Assembly: GCA_942159475.1 (NCBI GenBank)
Contig: OW804097.1
Span: forward strand, 10,293,172 to 10,357,171
Origin: Sthenelais limicola
Lineage: Eukaryota > Annelida > Polychaeta > Phyllodocida > Sigalionidae
Direction of reading: 5' to 3'
Length of the DNA stretch: 64,000 nucleotides
This document shows positions 45,387-55,958 of the stretch, in pieces. The notes under the pieces were generated by a model. That model did not search any database. It worked only from the letters and a program-made list of their open reading frames with translations, and was not told the DNA's origin. A program made the position numbers and the translations under genes. The stretch's first letter is position 1; each line of letters begins with the position of its first letter.

Positions 45387-46486
45387 TTATGTACTTAGGA
45401 CTCCTGCTTCCTTCGTTCGGGGATCCGAAAAGAAGGTCCAGATTATGACCCCGGAAATTCCCCAAACTTCCTCACCAAACCAGGGAGTAGTCACTCCACC
45501 CACTGGTACAGCGGGTAGACCGGGCATAGGCGCTGGCATCTCCACCATTAAAAAACTTTCGGATGTTACCATAGGTTATCCGGGTGGACATGTCACGGAC
45601 GGAACCTATGTCCGACATGATGTTGTGGGTACTACAGGTGCGAATTCCTCTTGGAGTTACGCTCCTGTGGCTCACACCACAACAATGAGGAGAGAAACCC
45701 CACTCATTCAAAGATAAATCCTTGACACAAGGATTAAGATATGACGGGCCCGAGCCAGCAGCAAGCTCATTTCATTATGAGTATATGCGGGATGCGGCTA
45801 GTCATGTCCCGAAGATGTCTTTCCTGAAACAATGGGATTCTTCCAAAGACAGTTCGAGCATCCATTTGGGGGAAATGAGGGTGATGGCAGAGGCTCAGAA
45901 TTGGTCAGATGATATTTTCCTGATGTTTCTGAAGTGTACCTGCCGCCGCCAAGTTCAGGAGCTGGGGGAGCTACCCCCTGGACTGAAACTCCCAGAGTTT
46001 GTCCAGCATATGGAGGCAAATTTCGGGGAACACAACTCCCGGAAGAAGGAGGCCATCTTCTATGCTTCGCGACAGAAGATGAATCAGACCAGCCGCAACT
46101 TCGCAAATGAAGTTGTGAAGAAAGCCCGAATTGCTTTCGGCAATGTTATAGATTATACCGGACGCACATTGTGTTTGAAGGTATATCTAGATGGCCTGTC
46201 CAACGCCAAGGAAGCCTGGTGGATACGACTCCAGGAACCTTATGATCTGGAACAGGCCGTCCATTGGTCCAAAGTGTTCGAGGGAGCTGATTTGGATGCT
46301 GTGAATACTGTATCCATACAGAACACTACCGCTAGCTCGGCGCCGGACTTTTTCGGACCCCCTGAAGCTAGTGGAGGGCACAAGAGCAAGACCCCGAAGA
46401 AGTCTGTCATTGCCCAGTTACTGAGGCATTGCACGCCAGTGACAAAGTGGAGTCAGAAGAAGAAGACTCTGACATTGGCGCGATAG
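45387..46486 (+). pseudogene. gag: Gag capsid-like region
   Basis: Continues gag after the insertion. A frameshift near 45700 separates frame 45388-45717 from 45722-46486. The 254-residue second part has features of a retrotransposon capsid region: FLKQWDSSKD, a helical MRVMAEAQNWSDDIFLMFLK stretch, FVQHMEANFGEH, ASRQKMNQTSRNFANEV and LDGLSNAKEAWWIRL. It ends in Pro/Ser/Lys-rich linker sequence and then shifts frame again. The alternating frames suggest single-base indels, from decay or from assembly error. Confidence 0.75.
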
Positions 46487-46722
46487 TACAGGCCATTCAG
46501 TCATGGCAGGCTCATAAGAAACCAACCCCGGATGCCCCAAAAACGTCTTATTATGAGAAGTCTGGGTATAGGGGAAAGAAACAGTTTCCGAAGACTAAAC
46601 CCTGCTACTTCTGTGGTGAATTTGGACATAGGGTCTCTGAATGTTCAAAGAAGAAGGGGCTGTTCAAACTCCTTGCAATATCCGAAGCAAGGGCAGCCGC
46701 AGCAGGGAGTCCGGAAAACTAG
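46429..46722 (+). pseudogene. gag: Gag nucleocapsid with CCHC knuckle
   Basis: An acidic stretch (VESEEEDSDIGAIVQAI) is followed by basic sequence and CYFCGEFGHRVSEC, a perfect C-x2-C-x4-H-x4-C zinc knuckle, which in retroelements binds genomic RNA. The frame ends at 46722 and overlaps the next open frame, which carries the protease. Confidence 0.88.
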
Positions 46723-48099
46723 AAGGGGACCTCACGAGAAGCGTAGTGAGGGTCGACGGCAAGGCGCTTCATAATACTGCAATCCAAGAGAAGTATGAGA
46801 GTAGTGTAGAGATTGGGAGTAAAGCCCAGGCACCGCTTAGTACGCTCGGACGAATCCCAAGTGTGGACAAATCTGAGTCGAAAGGTGGAGAATCTAGATC
46901 GTTGCCGGACGGTAAAACTCTTTCAAAGGTCTGTACTCCTTTGAGAAGTCCGGAGGATGACCCTAATATACAATGGGGGGAATCCGGATTCCAAGCTGAA
47001 GAAGGGCAGATTTTAATGGTCAAGAAGAACCGTAATAAACCTGCCAAGATTCAGAAGGTTTCTGCGCTACGAAAGGAAACTCTGGAGATCCCATCTAAGT
47101 TATTAGTTCGGGAGAGATGGTATGCCCCAGTATTAGTAGGTGGGATGAATGGATTCTTTTTGGTTGATCCTGGTGCTACTACCAGTTTGATCACTAAGAA
47201 GTTCTATGATTCCCTTCCACATCCACCACCAATGGTTTCGGTCCGAACGGTGTGTGCGATGGGAGATGGAACACCTATTAATACTTATGGTGCTATGTCC
47301 GTGGAATATAGGTGGACGGACCTATATGATTACATGTCTCGTTGTCAGTGGTCTACAAGGCCCTGAAGATGGGATACTCAGTGCAGATTTTTATTATGTG
47401 CATCGATGTAGTCTTGATTGGTCAGGATTACTTTACCTGGATAACTACAGTCATTCCGTGAGTTGTAAACTCTGGAAGAGACAAGGTAGTGGTAAAGAAA
47501 AATCCTCTGTGAAGGCAGTGCAGGTCGGAAACTCACTTGCAGGTATAGAGGTGACACTCAAAAGAGGTGTAACCCTTGTACCCGGCAAAGTGACTCTGGC
47601 CGAATTAAATATTCACAGTGGCTCAGACACATCGGATGGATTGATGTTCGAGCCAGACCAACAATTACTAAGTGACTATGCCTTGGGAAGCTTGAATACG
47701 TACGTATCAGGTGACGGGAAACCGGCTGTGGTAGCATTTAGTAATCCGTCCGGGCGAGCTATTAAGCTCGGAAAGAGAAGAATGGTAGGCAGATTGTATA
47801 GTGTGACTTTACTTTCACAAGATGCAGTCATGTCTGGGGAGGAGGATGACGATGTGATCGAAGAGGCCATCATCAATTCAATACAGGTTATGGAATCACC
47901 TGTGGCGGATGATGATTTGATCTCACCTGAAATGCCCGAGAAAATGCCCCCCACTGTGTGTCCGCTGGCTAAGTTAATAGCGGACTCAGATCTACTGGAC
48001 CAAAAAGAAATAAAAAGTCTAGAAATAAGATCTACTGAAAGAATATCAGGACTGTTTCTCCATTCCAGGGTCCAGGAAACTACTGGGGTGTACACATAA
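46723..48099 (+). pseudogene. pol: Protease and linker region of pol
   Basis: The open frame to 47366 holds VLVGGMNGFFLVDPGATTSL, which aligns with the retropepsin active site (D-[ST]-G-A). Here the middle residue is Pro, so the catalytic triad is altered by one codon change. A frameshift near 47340 moves the reading to the frame ending at 48099. That frame contains IEVTLKRGVTLVPGKVTLAE and VVAFSNPSGRAIKLGKRRMVG, the beta-rich segment usually found between protease and RT, and an acidic stretch EEDDDVIEEAI. No protease activity is expected from this copy. Confidence 0.7.
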
Positions 48100-48800
48100 A
48101 GTCCGACACGCTATTAATACGGGTGATGCAGCCCCTATTAAACAAGCGTATCGTCGGATACCAGTGGCAAAGAGAGACAAGGCCGAAGCAGAGATCTGGA
48201 AAATGTACAAAGAAGGCCGGATTGAACATAGCAGCAATCCTTGGGGTGCTCCTATAGTCATGGTGGCCAAGAAAGATGGGAAAGAGGTTTTGTGTCGACT
48301 ATCGTCAGCTAAATGCAGTGACCATAAAAGATAGTTTTCCATTACCCCGGATAGATGAGTGTGTAGAAGCCCTTGGAGGAAACAAGTGGTTCTGCACCCT
48401 AGATCTAGAGAGTGGATATTGGCAGGTGGCCATGAATGAGGAAAGTAAACACAAAACTGCTTTTCTATCCACTGTGGGCTTATTTCAATTCAAAGTCATG
48501 GCTTTTGGATTGTGTAATGCCCCAGCTACTTTCCATGATGGATCAGATGGATCATGATGGAACGCATGATGGATCAGATGTTAGATGGACTCAGATGGAA
48601 GTCCTGTCTGGTCTATTTGGACGACATTGTGGTTTTCGGAGAGACTTATGATCAGTGTCAAAGTAACCTCAGACTCGTCCTAGACCGAATCCGAGACTAT
48701 GGTCTAAAACTAAAACCGAAGAAATGCGATTTCTTTCGGCAAAGGGTGGAATATTTGTGAAGAATTGTATCTCCAGATGGCATTCAAGCCGATCCAAAGA
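48090..48800 (+). pseudogene. pol: Reverse transcriptase of pol
   Basis: Frames in succession: [35 protein letters not shown], then [35 protein letters not shown] and [10 protein letters not shown], then LVYLDDIVVF with the catalytic YLDD, then LKLKPKKCDFF. This is the ordered motif set of a Ty3/Gypsy RT. Interruptions: a frameshift near 48270, a short duplication of ATGATGGATCAGATG around 48535-48580 that breaks the frame, and a TGA at about 48758 where the family usually has a Gly codon. Confidence 0.93.
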
Positions 48801-49460
48801 AGGTACAGAAGGTCAAGGACTGGCCTATTCCCAAAAACGCCAAAGAGGTGAGGCAATTGGCCTTGGTTTTGCTTCTTATTACCGAGAATTCCAAAAGGAT
48901 TTCGGAATAATAGCAGCCCCTTTGCAAGATGTAGTTACCGCGGCAGGGAAAGAGAAGCGCTATAGCAAGCCTATAGTGTGGACGCCACGGTGTGACGATG
49001 CCTTTAGCAAACTGAAAGAAGCCCTAGTAACTTCTCCGGTGTTAGGTTTTCCCCGAAAGGTGGGAGACTTCATTCTGGATACGGATGCTAGCGGTTTCGG
49101 GATGGCTGGAATCCTGTCTCAGATCCAGGATGGGAGAGAAGTGGTATTGAGTTATGCTAGCAATAGTTTTTCTAAATCACAGAAGAATTATTGTGCTACT
49201 AAACGCGAGCTCTTGGCCGTTCTGACCTATCTGAAAAAGTTTCGACATTACCTATTGGGAAATCGGAACTTTGTTGTTCGGACAGATCATGCATCCTTAC
49301 GTTGGTTGCTAAACTTCAAGGATCCGACTGATATGCTCGCGCGATGGTTATTGACGTTGCAAGAGTATGGTCTGGATCAGAATATGATTGTCCATCGTGC
49401 TGGAAAGAAGCATGAAAATGCTGACGCGTTGTCACAACTTCCCACTCGAAAATGTGGAAG
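48800..49460 (+). pseudogene. pol: RNase H of pol
   Basis: Within a 506-codon frame (48724-50244): PIVWTPRCDDAFSKLKEAL, then LDTDASGFGMAGILSQ, CATKRELLAVLTYLKKFRHY, FVVRTDHASLRWLLNF and HENADALSQLP. The Asp, Glu and Asp residues in these blocks are the metal-binding set of retroelement RNase H. The first codons of the frame are out-of-frame RT sequence; the real reading joins after about 48870. Confidence 0.93.
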
Positions 49461-49549
49461 ATTAGATTGCTCGGATTGTGGTATTCATGATGCTGTGGCA
49501 GCCCCCACCACTGTGGCTATAGGCACACAGGAGCAAGTATTGCGGGAGG

Positions 49550-50478
49550 CTCAGCAAGAAGATCCACTCATCAAAAGATTACTGGTTATTGTCGCGGGTA
49601 CAGAGGATATCCCTAGCAGAGAAGATCTAGCTGGAGAATCTAATGAATTCCGTACATTTGTCCAGCATCTGGGTAATATGGAAATGAGAGAGGGTGTGCT
49701 ATGTCTGGGTTGGACAAGACTAGCCACTGGAAGGAAGTATTGGAGGAAACTCATTCCTGCTTCTTTGAGGAAAGAAATATTCCAAGGGATGCATGGTCCA
49801 AAGATCTCGGGTCATTTCGGTACATTCAAAAATTCTTGGTCAGCGAAAATGAAATATTACTGGCCAGGGATGAGGTACGATCTGAAACGATGGATCCGGG
49901 CCTGTCCGGAATGTAGTATGAGGAAATCCAGACAAGGAGGAGGGACTTCTCTCCTTAAAAAAGAAAAACATGGGGATAGGTGGAATCGGATGGGATTGGA
50001 CATCTTGGGACCTCTTCGGACAACTCCCAGGGGAAACAATTATATCATGGTGGTAACGGACCATTTTTCAAAATGGGCCGAAGCCTATCCCATGGCGGAT
50101 CACACTGCAGAAAGTTGTGCAGATGTACTCTTCAGAGAGTGGATTCTACGATTCGGGTGCCCTGTTGCTTTGCAAACTGATGGAGCTCCCGAATTTAGGT
50201 CTCAGCTCCTAAGATCTTTGTTGGAAATGCTGGGGATCGAGTAATTAATTACTCTTCCCTACAGACCCATGAGCAATGGCCAAAGCGAGAGACTCAACCC
50301 TGTCCTCGTGGAGCAATTGTCATGTCTAACAGATGGAACTGAAGATAACTGGGATATACTAGCGCCCTGTATAGCTCATGCTTATCGGGCCACAGTACAT
50401 GCCAGTACACTCTGTACTCCGAATTCCGTAGTCTTTGGTACGGAGCTGGTGGCCCAATGGATTTGGTCTATGGTGTGA
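49550..50478 (+). pseudogene. pol: Integrase N-terminal and catalytic domains
   Basis: An HHCC zinc-binding module is visible (HGPKISGHF, then ACPECSMRK), followed by a DDE core: Asp in MGLDILGPL, Asp in LQTDGAPEF and Glu in SNGQSERLN. A TAA at 50242-50244 lies in frame between the second Asp and the Glu; reading resumes directly after it (LPYRPMSNGQSERLN). A frameshift near 50450 leads to the C-terminal frame. Confidence 0.92.
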
Positions 50479-51413
50479 CACCAGGTGAGTTGGATTTCCC
50501 ATGCAAAGTGGGATATGTAGAACACTTGAGACAGTGTATGAGAAAGGGGCACCAGTACGTAAGGAATAATCTCGGAATTTCTGCAGTCCACCAGAAAAGG
50601 GATTATGACAAACGTTCTCGTCCTCCGAGATTCCAAGTGGGGGAGGTGGTATACCTATTCTGTCCCCCGAAGGCCTCTAAAAAGATCGGACCCAAATGGG
50701 ATGGGCCTTACGTCATCAAAAGATTCATAGGAGGTACCACCTGTGAATTAGAAACCTCGGAAGGTCTGATGAGATATCATATAGACTACTTGAAGCCGGC
50801 CTTTGACGAGAATGGACCCATACAGGCGGCGAACCTGCATCGGGCGTCCGAATTTCAAAAGCAGGCTAGAACAGGTAGAGATATTCTCCGACTGATCGAT
50901 GGAAAAGTAGTGGCTGGGAAAGATTGTATAGTTCCTGCGGCGAAAGCTAAAATAACTATAGGGGCCAAGCCGAGAGGCAGACCCCGAAAAATTAAACCAG
51001 CAGGACAAGAGAAGCCCGTCCGAAAGAGGGGAAGGAAGACAAAGAAAACGGATACTGTAAAAACTACAGCTCCTGTGTCAACCACCCCTCCTCCTGTGAC
51101 AGCAAGAGGCCGTGGCAGATTGAAAAAGGCTGTATTGGCACCTCAACCTGTTGTACAGGAGAAGAAGAAGACGAGGGCTAGAAGGAGACCGGGCAGACCT
51201 AGGAAAACAGTAGTACCGGATAAGCCCGGCACCCATAGCTCCGAAGAAAGGAGTTGGGAGGCCTAGGAAGTTACCAGGTGCTGCTGTTCCACCAGTCCTA
51301 CTGGGTATTAGGCGGACAAGAAATAATCCGGGTCCTGATACTAGCAACCCTTCCCCAGCTCTGACAAGGGCTAGACGCACGCGTAATGCCCCAGTTCGGT
51401 TGCAAATTAAATA
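50457..51413 (+). pseudogene. pol: Integrase C-terminus with AT-hook tail
   Basis: From 50457, RDYDKRSRPPRFQVGEVVYL and GPKWDGPYVIK mark the GPY/F-like C-terminal domain. No chromodomain follows. Instead there is a basic, Pro-rich tail with AT-hook-like cores: PRGRPRK (residues 172-178), KRGRKTKK (190-197), ARGRGRLKK (216-224) and RPGRPRK (244-250). After a one-base frameshift near 51230 comes VGRPRKLPG and a final basic RARRTRNAP, ending at TAG 51411-51413. AT hooks bind the minor groove of AT-rich DNA, so the tail could steer integration; that role is inference. Confidence 0.85.
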
Positions 51414-52475
51414 GAATTTGGTATCAAATGAGTTAAAATTACCGGACTGATTTTGACTCCAAAAAAGTACACAACGAGAAGTCTGACTAGCAATAGACCG
51501 GAAAATTACTGCTGTGTCCCCTACCGGCGTAATAGATTCATTTCTATTGTGACTGGGAGACGAATCTTTGTTTTGATATGTATTTGTTTGAACGATAGGT
51601 ATTGACATGATCTAGGCTTGCACTGCGGGTCAATGAGACCTGGAACTTGCTGTAAGATCGGAATCTATTTATAGCAGATAGAATGTAGCAATTAGGCCTA
51701 TCCTGATGACAAAGGAAGTGGAGATTAAATTGGTCCTGTGTAGTCTCAGCAGGCAGATCAGAATAGCTATTGGATTAGCACCCAATCATGCTATGTGAGC
51801 GTGCTTGGAGAAGGAGCGCGGGAAGCGTTGGCGCTACCATCGCGGTTTCGGGTTGGAGTACTAGCGTTGCATCAGGTGCGGCGAGAGTGTTCTACCCTTC
51901 GCCATTCTGCTTCCGGAACTCGTATGAGTAAGCAACTGACAAACTTTCGCCAACCGTACAGTAAGTTTATCAAGTGATGATTTACATAAATGACTTGTCA
52001 TGTTGTTGATCTTGTATGAATGTAAGATGTCTGGAGATTTGAACGTATGGTACCCCGTATTTTGTTGCCGATTGGCATTTCTGTACTTTGGCGGGCTGGT
52101 GCCTGGTACCGCTACGTCCATTTTGATATACACACTGTTAGAAATACTGGCTACGCGTATGTGTGTTGTATGTTGTCTCTAGCATAGAAGTGAACCATCA
52201 TGCCCTGTTAACTTATTCCATTATGATGTTTGGACGTAATTAACCCTTTCGGAGTGGTGGGAGATGTGGCGACGGTGTGATGGCTCGCTAGAAACCTAGT
52301 TCGGATCGACCCACGCTAAAAGAGTGGGGGACTGACAGCACAGTTCAGATCCGAAGGGCCATCCAAAGCTCAGTCCGAGAATGGATAAGGCTCAGAAACC
52401 GGGCTTTGTTATTCCATGGAGTCTTGTTACTGAAATGCTTTGTTTTTGTTCCTTTTTCTAGCAAAGTAATCGAAG
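51414..52475. other. Spacer between pol and the extra ORF
   Basis: About 1.06 kb with no open frame of note. Its 3' end has a T-rich tract ending TTTTTCTAG (52453-52461), a good match to a splice acceptor, 14 bp before the ATG of the next ORF. Confidence 0.6.
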
Positions 52476-54974
52476 ATGGAGAAGGCTATGGCTGAGCAAG
52501 TCGAGAAGGAGTTGGCCGAGGCAGAGAGGTTGATGTCCGAGGGCATTGAGACTGAGCTCCCTGCCATGACGGAGGCGGAGGAGCAACAGCTGCTCTAGGA
52601 AGGGGCTGCTAACCTCATGGGGTTAGCAGTCGAAGACAGTGAAGTGGTGGAGGACGAAGAACACAACCGTTCTGAGTCCGAACCCATGGAAACTGAAGTT
52701 TCCGAGAAAGTGGTGAAGGGGGAGCTGAAGCTTCGGGAGATGGCCAAACCCGTAGCCGAAGCAAGTCCGAAGGACAAAGGGGAGACTGCTGTCGACCCTG
52801 ACGTTCTACGCCGCTCTCCGAGGAAGCAGTCAGCACCCCGGAAAAGCAAGGATGGATCCCAGTCTCCATCGAGCCTAACAAGGCTGACGATGAAGACATG
52901 GAATGAAGACATGGGGCAGATCCCGAAGCCGCAGATATCCAGTCGGTGGCAAGTCAGGATCCGCATCCATGACCCGAGGCGGGTCAAGCAGGTCGGAAGA
53001 GGAAAAGAGGAGCAAGAGCGCGGTGCCACAACCAAGCACCAGTTCTGCTTCTGCTGGGACCACCTCTTCCAAAAAGAAACAGAATCCGAAGCTGTCCTTC
53101 AAGAAATTGAGGAGAGTCCACCGCGCTCGGATGTCTGTGTGGAAAACTAGGGTCGGAGAGATTGGCGGGAGTCTAGATCAGTTCAAGGCTGTGATGGACA
53201 AGCCCGAAAACACGGCACCAATCAACCCTAGTCTGGATAGGCCAGGATTCCGGTTCCCATCTGATGGTCCGGAATCAGACTCGGATGACATCGACTTCCC
53301 CGGGACGATGAAGCGATATGAATCCGAGATCTGGCCCGAGCTGTTGCAGGAGGACAGCTTGGATGAGGGCACCTTGGGGAAACTCAAGATGTCTTCCATG
53401 CTCTGGAAGCCAGGACATCGTTGCCCCTTCTTGGTGTGCCGGTACACTGGCTTCCGAGATGTAGGTGTAAAAATCTACACCACCCGGGAGAGGTTTTTCC
53501 GCCATTTGTGTGAATGCCACGCCCCCCTCCGTCAAGCCCCTCCGTCAAGCCCCTCCGTCAAGCCTGGACTTGTCCATACGCCAGTTGCGCACAGGTCCTG
53601 GATCAGAAGGGAGAGCTCATTCAGCACCTGATGAATGGCGAGGTGAAACAGCATAACCTCAGTCGGGAGAAAGCTCAGGCCAGAATGGTGAGGGATACGG
53701 TGACCGCTGGAAAGAAGGAGAACCCACTCTTCTATAAAATGGTCTACCTGTCCTTCAATCACCTGAAGGTTCTGAGAAGAGCGCAGGCTGCAGTTCAGAC
53801 CCGGCTAAAGGCTGCAGAGAAGGCCGAAGCAAAGAAAGCCTCTTCTTCCTCCAGTTCTGGGCCTAGCAAACCCGCAACTGGACATCAGGACTCAGTGTCA
53901 GTTAGCTCTGCATCCAGCAGCGTTGGCCGCGAGTCCGGAAGTAGGTCTGCTTCGGACAAGAAGACCTCCAAGAAGACCCACAAACGGCAGTCTTCGAGCC
54001 ATCCGGAGGCACCAAATACGAAGAAGGGCCGCAAAACCCAGCAATGGGTAGAGCAGGCCAAAGAAGACCTGCTTTCTCGACATAACACTCAGGAGCTGGT
54101 CCGGGCAGTGGATGTGAACGTTGAAGCTGCCCTGACAGATCTGGAGAAGGCAGCCATAGCTCTAAGCGAGGGGGTACGTCGGTCAATCGCTTCGTTGACC
54201 ACGCCCCTTCAACGTTTGGAGACTGTGGAAAGCAGAATAGATGAGGTTGCCAATCTCCGAGAGGAGAATAACCAACAGGCAGTCATCATCAAGACCCAGT
54301 GCGCGTCCCTAGCCCAGAAGGACAATCAAATCCGGGATTTGATGGAGGCTAACGCGCGGCTGAGATCGAGGTTGGAGTCCGCGGAATCCAGTTCTCCGCC
54401 GGAGCAGGACCCAACAGAGAGTGTGGAAGGTATGGATCCATCTGCCCCCACTCTACATGCGGATGGTGGGCAAGCTGGGGCGATCCAGGTCAACGCCCTC
54501 CAACTGGGTGTACTATCCCAGTTGTTGGGACAGATCGGGAAACTCCCCCAGATGGCCCAGATGGGTGTCAGCACACCTAGCCATCCCTCAGCATCCCCCT
54601 TTCGGATGATGGTGTCCCCCGAGACCTCTCGGACAGTTCCCACTGCTGCTGCCGGATCAGCAGCTCAAGCTGCAAGGCAGCAGCAAATGCAAAGGTCCGC
54701 ACCCCGACAACGCTCACAGAGTAGGGCCCGGACTTGGCATGAGGGAAGTGGTCTGGGACAAGGAGGAGTGGGAGATTCAAATGTCAGTAGCCACGAGTTA
54801 TTCGGATCCACTGAGAAAATGATCTCCCCTCTAAAGTCGTCGCCTAGCTCTGGTATGCAGCCGCCCCCCACTCCCGGTACCAAGACTGGTCACAGTGATG
54901 TGGAGGACGATGCAGACATGGATACCATGGAAAACAGAGAGCAGGACGACGAGAAGGACGCTCCCCACCAGTGA
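52476..54974 (+). pseudogene. Extra retrotransposon ORF: zinc fingers plus coiled coil
   Basis: The ATG at 52476 starts an acidic region (MEKAMAEQVEKELAEAERLM) and one TAG interrupts at 52596. Frame 1 continues to about 52900 (DVLRRSPRKQSAPRKSKDG), then frame 2 with an RS/Lys-rich segment, then a CPFLVC...RHLCECH finger-like motif (C-x4-C-x20-H-x4-H) at about 53422-53520. A 13-bp triplication shifts to frame 3, which starts with CPYASC...IQHLMNGEVKQH, a second C2H2-like motif. About 110 Ser/Lys-rich residues follow, then a coiled coil (LEKAAIALSEGV to NARLRSRLESAES) and a Gln/Pro/Ser-rich tail with an acidic end. No signal peptide or membrane segment, so it is not an env protein. I do not recognise the family. 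Confidence 0.8.
53519..53562 (+). repeat. 13-bp tandem triplication in the extra ORF
   Basis: CCCCTCCGTCAAG occurs three times in a row between the two finger motifs. Two surplus copies add 26 bp, which exactly accounts for the change of frame here. Confidence 0.93.
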
Positions 54975-55474
54975 AAGGATGGAGGATGACCATAGGACAG
55001 ACCAGATGACAACTCGGATCACCCACGAATGACGTTCGGACCCGGAATTGAATGACCTGTGTGAACAATGATGACTGGAATGACCTATGGACTTGGAAAT
55101 GGATATGGACATATTCGGATGGACACAGAGATGAATCGGCATGACCCACGGATATTGACCACTTGAACTTTTAAAGTAACGGATTTTTCTCTCTATTTTT
55201 ATGAACTGTACTACAGAATGTAGTAGTGAGATTTGCTTTTCTCACAGAGAGACGGAGGATTTTTACTTTTATCTCACCATTTACACCAATCATTTTTATT
55301 TTACCACTTGTATTAGTAGTGAGGACACTGAATGCTCCTGCTTGTACTTGTTTATGATTTTTATTATGTGTTGAGTAACTTTTGTGTTTACTCGTGGTGA
55401 TTTGTATTATTATTCCTCTTTTCGTATGCTTATTGTTCTATTACCCGATTTTTAAACATGGTTTTAAACTCTTT
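54975..55474. other. 3' untranslated part of the retrotransposon
   Basis: No ORF; ATGA/TGAC-rich at first, then T-rich. Confidence 0.6.
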
Positions 55475-55490
55475 AAAAGAAAGAGGGGGT
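55475..55490 (+). promoter_or_regulatory. Polypurine tract
   Basis: AAAAGAAAGAGGGGG directly before the 3' LTR; expected primer site for plus-strand synthesis. Confidence 0.88.
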
Positions 55491-55492
55491 AT

Positions 55493-55958
55493 TGTAGTGG
55501 TCGTGTATTTTACGGGTTCCGAAATAGTACAGTCCGGGAGTCCGAGACTGTCCGCTGGTTGATTCCAGTCCTTTCGGACTGACGCCAGGGGGCAGTTGAG
55601 GGCTCTCGGATCTATCCGAAGGGCAGACCCTGGAAGAGTGGTCTGTGGCTTATTACTATTATTTGTATTTATCTCTTTATATTGTGTCTTCTCCTTGTAT
55701 ATTGCCATTTTATGCTATTCAAATGTTCTTACCCGATCTCTGGTTTTACTTATTGTTAACTTTGCTCTTATGAGAATATGTGATATGTGAATATTCTCCA
55801 CACCCTGTTTTATACCATTTTACGATGTATATGTTCCCTTTGTGGCTGGTCCACAAAGGTTGGTCTGTTAGTGTTGTGTGGCAATAAAACCAGAGTACGA
55901 GAGTAATCCTTGTTCCGTTTTATTCCTAAGCTAAGAGTCCCGAACCGAGTTCACTACA
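55493..55958 (+). repeat. 3' LTR, 466 bp
   Basis: TGTAGTGGTCGTG to GAGTTCACTACA, complete and uninterrupted. AATAAA at 55883-55888 is a candidate poly(A) signal, and CTTTATATT near 55675 a possible TATA-like element. Confidence 0.93.

Larger units (their letters stand above)
38176..55958 (+). mobile_element. Ty3/Gypsy-like LTR retrotransposon, 17.8 kb with insertions
   Basis: Both ends are TGTAGTG...CACTACA, flanked by CCAT at 38172-38175 and 55959-55962. The bordering sequences together rebuild the family B segment GATACCATTATATTTG. A primer-binding-like site follows the 5' LTR and a polypurine tract precedes the 3' LTR. Gene order gag, protease, RT, RNase H, integrase is the Ty3/Gypsy order; a further ORF lies after integrase. 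Without the two TIR insertions the element is about 12.1 kb, long for this group. GC content and codon use are visibly higher than in the AT-rich surroundings. Confidence 0.93.

Noticed and set aside
52476..54974. Envelope gene of an endogenous retrovirus
   Set aside because: No signal peptide, transmembrane segment or fusion-type sequence; instead zinc-finger-like motifs and a coiled coil.
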